A stretch of DNA of 64,000 nt, taken from NCBI GenBank assembly GCA_016195915.1, contig JACPYS010000011.1:62001-126000 (forward strand), given 5' to 3'. Both the position numbers and the translations under genes were made by a program. Under the pieces are notes generated by a model. It was given only the letters and a program-made list of their open reading frames with translations. It ran no database searches and had not been told where the DNA came from. The first letter of the stretch is position 1, and the number at the start of each line of letters is the position of its first letter. Source of the stretch: Betaproteobacteria bacterium (GTDB lineage Bacteria; Pseudomonadota; Gammaproteobacteria; Burkholderiales; SG8-39). Positions 31,485 to 42,100 of this stretch are shown piece by piece.

Positions 31485-34249
31485 TTTGCCTTCAGCGCCG
31501 CGAGCAGGCGGTGCGGAAGTACCGGCACCTGTCGCATGCGCACTCCCGTCGCGGCGTGAATCGCGCCGAGGATTGCGGGTGCAGTGGGAATCAGCCCCGG
31601 CTCGCCCACGCCCTTTGCGCCGGAAGGGCCCAGCGGTTCCGCGTTCTCGACCAGGATGCATTCCATCTGCGGGATGTCACCGATGGTGGGGATGAGGTAA
31701 TCGTGCAGGTTTTCGGTGCGGCCGGGAACATATTCTTCCATCAGCGCAAAGCCAAGGCCCTGGATCGCGCCGCCCTGGATTTGCCCTTCGACCTGGATGG
31801 GATTGATCGCCCGACCGACGTCGTGCGCCGCGATCAGCCGAAGCACCCGAGTCGTACCGAGCGCGAGGTCGACCTCGACCTGAGCGATCTGCGCGGCAAA
31901 AGCGTAGGTAGCATAGGGGACGCCCTGGCCGTCCGCGTCGCAGGGCGTCGTCGGCGGGTCGAAAGTTCCGCTGCCGGTCAGCACGTCACGATCGCTGTCT
32001 CCCGCGAGAGCGGAAAGCGCGAGGCGGTGGGTAATTCCATCCTTGCGGAACACCACTGCGCCGCGCCCTAGGGAAAGCCGGTAGCGCCGATCGCGCCATT
32101 CCCCCTCCGGCGCCCTGGCGGCAGCAAAGATCCGCTGGCGCAGGTCGAGGCCTGCGAGTTCAGCGGCTTTTCCGGATACAAAGGTCTGCCTCGAAGCGGA
32201 GGTCTTGCCCGCATCGGCCGTGCGATCGGTATCGCCGGCCACAATCTGGAATTCATGCATCGGCAAGCCGAGCGCATCGGCCGCGATCTGGGTGAGGATG
32301 GTGTTGGATCCCTGCCCGATGTCCACCGCGCCGTTGTAGAGCGTGACTTCGCCGGTGCGCGACAGCCCGATGCGCATGGTCGAGGGATTCGACAGCGACG
32401 TATTGCCGATCCCGTACCACATGCAACCGACGCCCGCGCCGCGGCGAAGCGGCGAACCGTCGCGCTGCGCCTCCCGGTTCATTCGCTCGCATTCCTGGTT
32501 CAACTCCCTCCATTGCGGCGCGAGCGCATCGAGGCAATCGACTAATCCCGCAGAATGCTCGAGCAGCTGGCCGGTGGCGGTGCGCTCGCCCGCCTTCAGC
32601 GCGTTGCGGCGCCGGAATTCCAGACGGTCGATGCCCATCCGGTCGGCAAGTTCGTCCATCATCGCTTCATGCGCGATCGCGCCCTGCGGAACCCCGAAGC
32701 CGCGAAACGCCCCGGAAGGATGACAATGCGTGAAAAAGCCGCGGCCGCGCGTCCTGACGTGCGGCACGCAATACGGTCCGCTGGCGTGGATGGGAACACG
32801 CGTTGCCACCGTCGGACCCCAGCTTGCGTAAGCACCGGTATCGAAATCGGCGTCGACTTCGCAGGCGAGGAGGCGACCGAGCGCATCGCACCCGAACTTC
32901 GCGTGAATTCGCGCAGGATGGCGCTTGGTCGTTGCGGCCATGCTCTCGGGCCGCGTATAGACGCAGGCGACCGGCTTGCGCGTCAGCCAGGCGGCGAGCG
33001 CGACGAGCGGCTGCACCGAAAGATCGAGCTTCCCGCCGAACCCGCCGCCGCACGCCGTCGGCACGATGCGCACCTGCTCGGGCCGCAGTTTCATCACCAC
33101 GGCCACCTCGTCGCGGTCCATGTAGGGCGTCTGCGTGGTAACGTGGATTTCGATGCGCGCATCTCCTCCCACCCCGATGCGCTCCGCCCACCCGGCCTCC
33201 GTCTCGATGTAGGCATGCTCGACGAACGACGTCTCGAAAATGCCTTCGGCTACGGCTGCACAGCTCGCGAACTGGGCCGCCGCATCTCCCTTTCGCACGC
33301 CACCGTCCTGCAGAAGATTGCCCGGTTTTGCCGCCTGCACCAGCGGCGCGCCGGGTGCCATCGCCGCCTGCAGCCCCATGACCGGCGGCAGCGGTTCGTA
33401 CTCGATCGGCAGGTCCGCATCGGGGAGCCCATCCACCGCGTCTCGCGTACCGACCAGCGCGAGCACCGCTTCGCCGCGAAAGCGCGCTTCCTCATTCGCC
33501 AGTACCGGCTGGTCCTTGACGGTCGGATAGATTCCAAAACCGTTCGAAGGGACGTCACGCGATCTCAGGATGCACACCAGGCCGGGCGTGCGCTGCACGA
33601 CCCTTTCCAGGTCGCCGATGATGAAGCGCGCGTGATGGTGTGGCGAGCGCACCACGCGCAGCCAGAGGGCATTTTTCGGAATCGCGTCCGCGCCGAAGCG
33701 CTCGCTACCTGTCAGCTTGGCGACGCCGTCGACCTTTCCCACGCGCGCACCGACGGCCCGTCCGACGGACGGTGCGGGCGGATCCGCCGGCGCCGCGGCA
33801 GCATCGATGACCGCCTCGATGATCTTCTGGTACCCCGTGCAGCGGCATAGCACGCCGCCGAGCGCCTGTTTCACCTGCTCCGCATCGGGCCGCGTCACAC
33901 GGGAGAGCAGGTCCGCGGCGGCCATCAGGACACCGGGTGTGCAAATGCCGCACTGCGCCGCGCCGTGCCTGTGGAACGAGCGCTGCAAAGCCGAAAGTTC
34001 GCCGTCGCGGGCCAGACCCTCCACGGTCAGCACCTCGGCGCCTCCCACCTGGCCAACCGGCGTGAGGCAGGCGCAGACCTGCCGGCCATCGAGCAGCACG
34101 GTGCATGCGCCACAATCGCCTGCGTTGCAGCCGATCTTGGTGCCCGTCAATCCGAGTTCATCGCGCAGCACGTCGGACAGGCGTGTGACGGGCGCACCCG
34201 CATACCGAACGCGTTTTCCGTTCACCTTGAAGACGATCTGCTGCTTCAT
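31481..34249 (-). CDS. Xanthine dehydrogenase-family hydroxylase, [2Fe-2S] and molybdopterin domains fused
   Basis: A 922-aa protein. Residues 1-160 are the iron-sulfur subunit: C41, C46, C49, C61 for the plant-type cluster and C100, C103, C135, C137 for the second. Residues from about 165 form the molybdopterin-binding subunit (VDGVAKLTGSERFGAD, CGGGFGGKLDLSVQP, GPSGAKGVGEPGLIPTAP with the catalytic Glu). These are usually separate polypeptides. It oxidises an N-heteroaromatic or aldehyde using water as the oxygen source, passing electrons to the FAD subunit gene that overlaps it by ATGA. Confidence 0.88.
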   Translation of the reverse strand: MKQQIVFKVNGKRVRYAGAPVTRLSDVLRDELGLTGTKIGCNAGDCGACTVLLDGRQVCACLTPVGQVGGAEVLTVEGLARDGELSALQRSFHRHGAAQCGICTPGVLMAAADLLSRVTRPDAEQVKQALGGVLCRCTGYQKIIEAVIDAAAAPADPPAPSVGRAVGARVGKVDGVAKLTGSERFGADAIPKNALWLRVVRSPHHHARFIIGDLERVVQRTPGLVCILRSRDVPSNGFGIYPTVKDQPVLANEEARFRGEAVLALVGTRDAVDGLPDADLPIEYEPLPPVMGLQAAMAPGAPLVQAAKPGNLLQDGGVRKGDAAAQFASCAAVAEGIFETSFVEHAYIETEAGWAERIGVGGDARIEIHVTTQTPYMDRDEVAVVMKLRPEQVRIVPTACGGGFGGKLDLSVQPLVALAAWLTRKPVACVYTRPESMAATTKRHPARIHAKFGCDALGRLLACEVDADFDTGAYASWGPTVATRVPIHASGPYCVPHVRTRGRGFFTHCHPSGAFRGFGVPQGAIAHEAMMDELADRMGIDRLEFRRRNALKAGERTATGQLLEHSAGLVDCLDALAPQWRELNQECERMNREAQRDGSPLRRGAGVGCMWYGIGNTSLSNPSTMRIGLSRTGEVTLYNGAVDIGQGSNTILTQIAADALGLPMHEFQIVAGDTDRTADAGKTSASRQTFVSGKAAELAGLDLRQRIFAAARAPEGEWRDRRYRLSLGRGAVVFRKDGITHRLALSALAGDSDRDVLTGSGTFDPPTTPCDADGQGVPYATYAFAAQIAQVEVDLALGTTRVLRLIAAHDVGRAINPIQVEGQIQGGAIQGLGFALMEEYVPGRTENLHDYLIPTIGDIPQMECILVENAEPLGPSGAKGVGEPGLIPTAPAILGAIHAATGVRMRQVPVLPHRLLAALKAK

Positions 34250-35085
34250 TCCCCGGCTCCGAGCTGATCAAGCATTCGTCGCACCAGTGTAAGCGCGGCT
34301 TCGGCTCGGTAGGACCCGCTTGCCCGCACGTCGTCGATCGGCGCGAGCCGCCGCAGCTGCGACGCATTGGCCTTCGCCCCAAGCCCGGCACCCAGTGCTT
34401 CGCCGGCGAGCGCAGCTTCCAGCTCGGGCAACCTGCGCGCAACGGGTGAGCAGGCACCCACCGCGATGCGTGCCTTGCGCAGCTTGCCGTGTTCGTGTTC
34501 GATGGTCGCTGCCGCGATCACGATCGAGATGACGAGGTATTTGCGTGTTCCCAGCTTGAGAAAGTGGCTGCGTGCGGCGTGCCTGGCCTTGGGCACGATC
34601 ACCGCGGTTGCGAGTTCTCCACGCGCAAGTGCCGTGCGCCGGTTGTCGAGCAGGAACTCAGGCAACGCGATGCGCCGGGTCCCGCCAGCGCTCGCAATCT
34701 CGACTTGCGCGTCGAGCGCGAGCAGGGGAGGGATGCCGTCTGCCGCCGGAGACGCATTGCACAGGTTGCCCGCGATGGTTCCGCGGTTCTGTATCTGCAC
34801 GCCCCCGATTTCGCGCGCGGCGAGCTTGAGCCCGTCGAACAGCGGGGGCAATCCTGTTTCGATCACCTCGGTCCAGGTCGTGGTCGCGCCGATGCGCCAG
34901 TGCCCGCGCTGTTCGGTGATGCCACGCAGGCTGCGGATCGCCGAGATGTCGAGGATGTCCCGGCGCGGCGGCGTGCTTGCATGGGCAGGGTAAAAGTCCG
35001 TGCCGCCGGCGAGGATCGTGGTTTCGCCCCCCGCGAGCATGCGCAGGGCTTCGTCCAACCGGGCAGGACGTGCATAGGCGGGCAT
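34246..35085 (-). CDS. FAD-binding subunit of xanthine dehydrogenase-family hydroxylase
   Basis: A 279-aa CO-dehydrogenase-type flavoprotein: LAGGETTILAGGTDFYP and IQNRGTIAGNLCNASPAAD contact FAD. The start is set at the ATG at 35085 (MPAYARPARLDEAL); the frame continues 32 codons upstream but those residues are not family-like. It completes the three-cofactor hydroxylase and is the first gene of the four-gene operon. Divergent to it, 95 bp away, is the kinase gene. Confidence 0.87.
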   Translation of the reverse strand: MPAYARPARLDEALRMLAGGETTILAGGTDFYPAHASTPPRRDILDISAIRSLRGITEQRGHWRIGATTTWTEVIETGLPPLFDGLKLAAREIGGVQIQNRGTIAGNLCNASPAADGIPPLLALDAQVEIASAGGTRRIALPEFLLDNRRTALARGELATAVIVPKARHAARSHFLKLGTRKYLVISIVIAAATIEHEHGKLRKARIAVGACSPVARRLPELEAALAGEALGAGLGAKANASQLRRLAPIDDVRASGSYRAEAALTLVRRMLDQLGAGE

Positions 35086-35180
35086 CGGGAACGCTGGTCT
35101 CGCCTGCTTGGTGTGATGAACTCGTGATGGACCGGATGGAAAATTCGCATATCCTACACACAGCGAGACGATTTGAGCCA

Positions 35181-36515
35181 ATGAGCGAGTCCCTTCCCGA
35201 TCGAATCGGCAAGTACCCCGTCGTCCGCGCCCTGGGGAGCGGCGCGACGAGCCGCGTTTATCTGGCCGAAGACCCGTTCACCGGCCTGAACGTGGCGATC
35301 AAGGTCATCAAGGGAGAATTGATCGCCGACCGCGAGATGCGCCGGCGCATTCACCGCGCATACCTGAACGAAGCTGCCCTCGCGGGCAAGCTCATACACC
35401 CGCACATCGTGGCGATCTACGATGCGGTCAATGAACCGGACCAGAGCTACATCGTGATGGAGTACGTCACCGGCGGCACGCTCGAGCGGCACTGCATTTT
35501 CGATGCGCTTCTGCCGGTCGAGCGCGTCGTCACGCTCGTTTTCAAGGTCGGCCTCGCGCTTGCGTACGCGCAGCAACAGGGCGTGATCCACTGCGACATC
35601 AAACCCGGCAATCTTCTGCTCGCGGGGGATACCGAACCCAAGATCAGCGATTTCGGCGCCGCCCACAATCTGGCTGCTGAACATACCTATCTGTCGGGGA
35701 TCGGCTCTCCGACCTACATGTCGCCGGAACAGGTGGAGGACAAGCGCCTCAATCACCAGACCGACATTTACTCGCTCGGCGTCGTTCTGTACCACCTGTT
35801 GACGGGGAAACGCCCGTTCCAGGGATCTACCCGCGAAAGCCTGCTGTACCAGATCGTCCATCTCGAACCGCTGCCGCCGTCGCTGCACAGGCCGGAGATC
35901 CCGCCCGGACTCGACGCCATCGTGATGCGCGCGCTCGCCAAGAGCCGCGAAGAACGCTATCTGGAATGGCGCGACTTCGCGCGCGATCTGGAGCGCTTGT
36001 TCGAGCACCTTTCGGTTCCGGACCAGGATCTTTCCGATGCGGAAAAGTTCAGCACGCTCCGTCTGTTGCCGTTCTTCAGCGGGTTCGGTGACGTCGAGAT
36101 CTGGGAAACGCTGCGCATCAGCCACTGGCATCGGATGCCCGCCGGCACGACCGTCGTCCGGGAGGGCGATGAGGACGACGGATTTTTCATCCTCGCGGCG
36201 GGTGAGGCGTTTGTCAATCGCGCCGGCGTCGCCCTCGATACGCTCATGCGCGGCCATTGCTTCGGCAAGATACTGTATTTTGAAGCAGGCAACGCGCGGC
36301 GTACCACCTCCATTCTGGCCACGACCTCCGTGGTTCTGATGGAAATCAAGGCCAGCGCGCTCGCACGAGCTTCACCGGCCTGCCAGGTGCAGTACTACCA
36401 GTCTTTCCTGCGCATCCTCATGAAACGAATCGAGCGCTTCGAGCAACGCCTGGTGGCCGGGACTTCCGCGGAACAGGACCCGGACGCGACCGTCGACGAG
36501 CACTGTTCGGGCTGA
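35181..36515 (+). CDS. Ser/Thr protein kinase with C-terminal cyclic-nucleotide-type domain
   Basis: A 444-aa protein. The kinase domain occupies residues 10-280: glycine loop LGSGATSRVYLAE, Lys41 (AIKVIK), Glu64, HCDIKPGN (137-144, HCD replacing HRD), DFG 157-159 and SPE 181-183, all essential residues present. The C-terminal part (about 290-420: FFSGFGDVEIWE, VREGDEDDGFFILAAGEAFV, CFGKILYF) has the cNMP-binding/CRP-like cupin fold. There is no membrane segment, so it is a cytosolic kinase likely tuned by a nucleotide or by cupin-mediated docking. The ATG at 35181 is chosen; another in-frame ATG is 19 codons upstream. Confidence 0.85.
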   Translation: MSESLPDRIGKYPVVRALGSGATSRVYLAEDPFTGLNVAIKVIKGELIADREMRRRIHRAYLNEAALAGKLIHPHIVAIYDAVNEPDQSYIVMEYVTGGTLERHCIFDALLPVERVVTLVFKVGLALAYAQQQGVIHCDIKPGNLLLAGDTEPKISDFGAAHNLAAEHTYLSGIGSPTYMSPEQVEDKRLNHQTDIYSLGVVLYHLLTGKRPFQGSTRESLLYQIVHLEPLPPSLHRPEIPPGLDAIVMRALAKSREERYLEWRDFARDLERLFEHLSVPDQDLSDAEKFSTLRLLPFFSGFGDVEIWETLRISHWHRMPAGTTVVREGDEDDGFFILAAGEAFVNRAGVALDTLMRGHCFGKILYFEAGNARRTTSILATTSVVLMEIKASALARASPACQVQYYQSFLRILMKRIERFEQRLVAGTSAEQDPDATVDEHCSG

Positions 36516-36521
36516 AGGCGC

Positions 36522-39089
36522 TCAGCCGCCGCGCTCGAGCAGCCGGCGCACGATCGCTGCCATGCGGGCATATTGTCCGTCGTCCGGAACAGCGCCGATC
36601 GCATGCCACTGCGCGACCATCGCCTCGGGTTCCTGCGCTGCAGGGCCGCCGCTGCGGAAGCGCTCCTGCAGCCTGCTGAGAGACCGCGCGCGGCGCGCGA
36701 GCGCGTCGCTCTCCGGTGTGGGCAATTCAAGCGCGATTTCGAGGTCGATGAGCAGCGCCGCGCGCGCCGCGCGGCCCTTCGCCAGCGACTCGGCTCGGGC
36801 AGACACCGCAGCATCCAGGCGTGCCCGCAGCACACGGTCCGCAGTTCCCTGCAGGCGGGCAAGACCTTCCCACGCCTCGCGCGCAGCTGCCAGGAGCGCG
36901 TCGGCAGGCTCGCCTCCAACTGCGGCTGCCTCGACCGGCTCCGCGAGCGCGGCCTTCTGCGCCATCAATGCGAATCGACCTGCGTGCCGCGCCTTTTGCG
37001 ATAACGCGGCATCCCGCTCGGCCGCGCGCTTCAGATCGCGCGCCTGCTGTTCGGCATTGCGAGCCTGATCGCGTTGTTCACGCTGCACCACCTGCTCGTT
37101 GCGTATTGCATCACGGCGGGCAAAAACGGCATCGCAAGCCGCGCGGAAGCGCTGCCACAGCTTGTGCTCGGTCCCATGCCGCATCCGCACGATGGCCGGC
37201 TCGTCCTTCCAGCGGATCTGCAGGGATCTCGCCTCGTTGACCGCCTTTGAAATCTCCGGCTCATCGCGCAGGGCCTCCGCGGCGAGGGCGATCTGCTCGC
37301 GACGCGCAGCCTCCTTCGCCTGAGCTTCCTCAAGCAGCGCATCCATCCGCTTGAGCAGTCCATCGCGCCGCCTGCGCAGCTTCCGCTCATCGCGAAAGCC
37401 CGCCAACGCGCCACGGCTGCGCCAGTGCGCGGCGATCTCTTCCCGTTTCGCCGCCAGCGCCATGTATTGCGGGGCAGCCGCCGAAAACTGTTCGAACCAC
37501 GCCTCCCAGGCCTCACACTGTGCCGCTTTCTCGACGCGCGCCGCTTCCTGACGCACTGCTTCGACGGCGCGCTGCTCCAGTACCGGTTGATAGGTCTTCT
37601 CGAGCGCCGCGTCGAAACGCGCCCACAAGGCTTTCGTCGCAAGGCCGTGCGCATCGAGCCGCTTCCACTCCTTGTGGAGCGCGGGCACTGCGCGGGCGCG
37701 CTCGTCCATATCCGGCTCGCTGCCCAGCAACGCCTCGGCCTCGGCGATCAGGTGCTCGCGCGCCTGGTCGGTTCCCCAGCGCGCCCAACCATGCAAGCGC
37801 GCCAACTGTGCCCGTGCACTCTGCCAGCGCCGCGCGGGCAAACCGCCCAGCGACGCGGCGCCGATCGCGTGCTCGATACGGCTCGCGACGCCATCGGCTT
37901 CAGCCAGCCGGCCTTCGTCGAGGTGTTGCTCGAGTTCCTCGAGCGAGCGCTGCAATTCGGCCTGGTCGATCCGGGGCTTGCGCGACTTCCGTGCCTTCGG
38001 GACAGGCGGCGGCTCAATGGCAGGCGGCGCGGCCCGAGCCTGGATTGTCGCCCAGCGCGCCTCGAGCGCAGCGCGAACGGACGCAGTATCGGGTTTGGGC
38101 AAGGCGGCCCACGCCTCGATCCCCTCGTCAGGCAGGGGCGCCTCGAGAAAGCGTTCGCACTCCGCCGCCCGCGTCACATCCAGCGCAAGCGCCCCAAGGC
38201 GCGACTCGATCTCCTGCAACACGCGCGCCAACTCCCGGCCCGCAGGAAATTTTGCCAGCCATGCCGGGCTGCTGGCCGTTTCATAGACGATGTCTGCGTA
38301 TCTGTGTTGCCACGCGGCGAGCCGGTCGCCCGGCGGCCATTGCGCGCCGGCAATTTCGAATCGCAAGGCCATGACCGCGGCAAGGCGGTCGCGCAATCCG
38401 ATCTGCGCTTGCGTTTCCTTGAGCACGCATCCCTGTGCCTGCGCCAGGAGATCCATGCATTCGGCGAGCACTTCCCCGCCTTTGCCCAATGCAGCGATTT
38501 CCTTTTCCAGATGCAGCAGACGAGACACTGCCACCGGTCGCGCCTCTAGCAGCGCGCGCACCGCGAGGGCGAGTTCTGCCGCACGGCGCGCACGCGCGCC
38601 GCCATGCCGGTGCGCGCGCAGGGCATCCGTGCAATGCCGGTAGACGTGCTTGTCCTTATCGCGGTTTGCATCGGCGAGCTGCTTGAGCACCGCGAGATCC
38701 GTGATGCGCCGCGCTGCGGCGAGACGGATTTCAGCGAAGCGGCAGTGCATCGCCGCCTCGGCGAGCGACTCATCGCCCTTCAGCCGGCCGGACCAATCTG
38801 CGGCGGTGGCCTTGTCGCTGGCGTGGCACACCGCCTCGACCCAGACGGCAGGCGCATCCACGGGCAAAGGCGATAGTCCCCGTGCCGCGCAGGCGCGGCC
38901 GAGTTCGCGTTCGCGCCGGGTGCGCTCCTCGCCATTTGCCGCCGCCGCGATCGACTGCCTGAGCCGGTCCCAATCGACGGGCGGAAGCACGGGCGCCTGG
39001 GCAGAAGCGGCGGCGGGCGACGTCGCCTGCCGGGCGCGAACGGTCCCGTCATCGCGAGGCTTTCCAACCATGTTACGCAGCCAGCTCAT
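36522..39089 (-). CDS. DUF349 domain-containing protein
   Basis: An 855-aa, largely helical, Ala/Arg/Glu-rich protein with several DUF349 units, recognised by repeated W-(K/R)-x-(L/F)-(D/E) patterns: LHKEWKRLDAHGLATKALWARFD, HWRSRGALAGFRD and KLWQRFRAACDAVFARRD (each quoted in part). Coiled coils are likely. The family is of unknown biochemical function and common in betaproteobacteria. It converges with the kinase gene (6-bp gap) and its start follows the stop of the large oxidoreductase's strand neighbour at 39151 by 61 bp. Confidence 0.82.
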   Translation of the reverse strand: MSWLRNMVGKPRDDGTVRARQATSPAAASAQAPVLPPVDWDRLRQSIAAAANGEERTRRERELGRACAARGLSPLPVDAPAVWVEAVCHASDKATAADWSGRLKGDESLAEAAMHCRFAEIRLAAARRITDLAVLKQLADANRDKDKHVYRHCTDALRAHRHGGARARRAAELALAVRALLEARPVAVSRLLHLEKEIAALGKGGEVLAECMDLLAQAQGCVLKETQAQIGLRDRLAAVMALRFEIAGAQWPPGDRLAAWQHRYADIVYETASSPAWLAKFPAGRELARVLQEIESRLGALALDVTRAAECERFLEAPLPDEGIEAWAALPKPDTASVRAALEARWATIQARAAPPAIEPPPVPKARKSRKPRIDQAELQRSLEELEQHLDEGRLAEADGVASRIEHAIGAASLGGLPARRWQSARAQLARLHGWARWGTDQAREHLIAEAEALLGSEPDMDERARAVPALHKEWKRLDAHGLATKALWARFDAALEKTYQPVLEQRAVEAVRQEAARVEKAAQCEAWEAWFEQFSAAAPQYMALAAKREEIAAHWRSRGALAGFRDERKLRRRRDGLLKRMDALLEEAQAKEAARREQIALAAEALRDEPEISKAVNEARSLQIRWKDEPAIVRMRHGTEHKLWQRFRAACDAVFARRDAIRNEQVVQREQRDQARNAEQQARDLKRAAERDAALSQKARHAGRFALMAQKAALAEPVEAAAVGGEPADALLAAAREAWEGLARLQGTADRVLRARLDAAVSARAESLAKGRAARAALLIDLEIALELPTPESDALARRARSLSRLQERFRSGGPAAQEPEAMVAQWHAIGAVPDDGQYARMAAIVRRLLERGG

Positions 39090-39150
39090 CGATTCATCGC
39101 TCCTCGCCCGGCATCACCGGACTCGACACTACACCGGTCACCGCAGCGTG

Positions 39151-42100
39151 TTACACGAACGCGCGCTGTTTCCTGAGCTCGGGCATGCAATGCCGGATCC
39201 ATTTCACGGTGAGCTTCTCTGCGAGCGAATTCTGCTTGAGGCGTTCGTGCAATGCGGAGAAGTCGACGCTGTCGAGTGGCTGGTCCTGATTGAAACAGGA
39301 AAATACCCAGCTGGTTTCTCCGCTCACCGGATCGCGATGCGGCTGCAGGCACTGCGCGCAGATCTCCTTCATCATGCATTGCATCGGCGAGTTGATCGAG
39401 CCGATCGCCACGTGGCTCGCCTTAAGGTGCGGGTGCAGCACGTCGTGCCGGGCGCGCGCAACCGCCGCCATCATCCGGTCCGAGCCGATCGCGATCAGGC
39501 GATCGGCGTCCTCGAGGCGCAGCACCGGCGTTCCGAGCCTGCCGCCTGCATACGCATCCATGGCTTGCACGATGTTGCCGACGAACGAGCGGTCCTGTTT
39601 CCGTCTCGGTTCGAAGCCGGGCTGCTCGTCGCAGCACCACACCACCGCGTCGGCCGCGTTCTCGATCTCGTCGAGCTTGTAGCGGTCGATTACCTTCTTG
39701 TAGCCTGCGAAATATAGCACTTTCGATCCGGCGGCACGAAACGCCTGGCCGATCGAAAACAGCACCGCGTTGCCGAGTCCCCCGCCGCACAGCACGACGG
39801 TCTCGCCAGGTTCGATTTCAGTCGGTGCACCGGTCGGGCCCATCAGGATCACGGGCTCTCCCTCCTGCAGCATGGCGCACAGATCCGAAGAGCCGCCCAT
39901 CTCCAGCACGATGGTCGATACCAATCCTCGGGCCGCGTCGACCCACGCCCCCGTGAGGGCGAGGCCCTCCATCTGCATGCGCGTACCGGCTGCGACCGGA
40001 GCGAGCGATTCGAAGTTCTGCAGTCTGTAGAACTGCCCGGGCCGGAATTTGCGCGCGGCAAGCGGCGCGCGCACCACGACTTCCACGATGTTCGGTGTGA
40101 GGCGATCGACCCGTGCAACGGTCGCGATCAGCTGGCCGGCGAGCCGCGCGAAGAACCGCTCCGCAGAGTCTGCGCTTTCGGGAGGGCGCCGGCAAAGCAC
40201 GCGCGATATCACCGGGTAGCCCTGCTTGGCCGAGCCCATCGCCTTGACCACGTTGCCGAAATACGAAGGGTGCACATCGCCGAAATAACTCACGAACCGC
40301 CCGTCCGCATGACGCGAGAGCAGCACCTGCGGTGCGTCGGGTTTCGAGCTCGAGTGCTGCGGCGTGACGGGTTTTCCCTCCTCGTCGCAGGCGGCGAAAT
40401 ACTTTCCGTCCAGCGTGAAATGCGCCGCGTCCTCGCGCGCAAGCACGGTATTGGGCTGAGTACCGGCCGCGACGAACACGGTATGCGCGGGGAGCCATTT
40501 TTCGCCAGACGCGTGTTTGAAGCGCATCCCCTTGACCGCGCCGTAGTTGTCGACATCGACGGAGGAGGGCGTCAGTCCCTCGGCGAAGACGATGCCCTCT
40601 TCGAGCGCTTTCTCGACTTCTTCGTGGTTCAGGGTGTACGACGGACTGTCGATCAGGCGGCGCCGGTAGGCGATGGTGACGCCGCCCCAGCCCTGAAGCA
40701 GCTCGACGACGCGCGACTCGCGCGAGCCCAGCCTGGCGAGCTCGCGCTCCTTGCGCACGGCACGGGCATGAGCAAGATATTCCTCGCCAATCTCGCGCTC
40801 CTGGTCGTTCCATGTTTCGCGCACGGCGCGCTCGCCGATCTCCGCAGCCAGAGTTTCGTAGCGCGCGAGAAATTTTTCCACCTGCACCGCGTAATAAGCG
40901 AGCGACTCGGTCGCCGTGTCGATCGCCGTAAGACCGCCGCCGATGACCACCACCGGCAGGCGCAGCTGCATGTTGGCGATCGAATCCGGTTTCGCCGCCC
41001 CGGTGAGTTGCAGCGCCATGAGGAAATCCGATGCCGCCCGCACGCCACGGGCCAGCCCGTTCGGAATGTCGAGCACCGTCGGCTTGCCGGCGCCAACGCA
41101 CACCGCGACATGATCGAAACCCATCGACCATGCGTCCTCGAGCGTGATGGTGCCGCCGAATCGTACGCCGCCGAACATCGAAAAATCGCGGCGCCGCTCC
41201 AGCAGCAGGCGGATCAGCTTGAGAAAATTCTTGTCCCAGCGCACGGTGATGCCGTATTCCGCCACGCCGCCGAACCCGGCCATCACGCGCGTGCCGAGCG
41301 ATTCGTACAACTCGCGCACATCGCGCACCGGGCGAAACGGCGAGCGCAGGCCACGTGCGTCCATGCCGGAAAATTCCGGCGGCAACGGCTCGATCTTCAG
41401 CCCATCGATGCCTACCACCGCGTGTCCGTCATTCATGAGGTGGTGGGCGACGGTAAAGCCGGCGGGCCCGAGACCGACCACCAGCACCTTCCTGCCCGAC
41501 GAAGCGCGCGGCACCGGACGGCGCACATTGAGCGGATTCCAGCGCGTGAGCAGCGAGTAGATTTCGAAGCCCCACGGCAATTCGAGCACGTCCTTCAGCG
41601 TGCGCGTTTCGGCTTGCGGAATGTCGACCGGCGCCTGCTTCTGGTAGATGCACGACTTCATGCAATCGTTGCAGATGCGGTGCCCGGTCGCCGCCGCCAT
41701 CGGATTGTCCACGCAGATGACGGCCAGCGCCGCGAGTGCCTGGCCGCGCGCCTTGAGCTGGTGGAACTCGGAAATCCTCTCCTCCAGCGGACAGCCCGCG
41801 AGCGGCACGCCAAAGGCGGACTTCTTGAAGCCCTGCGCGGGCGCCTTCTCCTTCAAACCCCGCGAGCAGGAATCCTTGCCCTGCTCGTGGCACCAGATGC
41901 AATAGTTCGCCTGGTCGAGCGCGCCGGTGAGGTCGGTGCCGGGATCGGTGAGCGCGAACCCCTCGCGGCGGCGCAGGTGGGGCCCGTCGAGGGTATGGCG
42001 ATCGTACCCATCGTCGGATCGCGTGTGGAGCGGCACCAGCCGAAGCATGTCGAGCTTCGCAGGCGCTTTGAACAGCACCCCGGCGCGATGCCGCGCCTTT

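Noticed and set aside
32555-33850. 431-codon plus-strand open frame over the molybdenum hydroxylase
   Set aside because: Antisense shadow; the hydroxylase frame carries all cofactor motifs.
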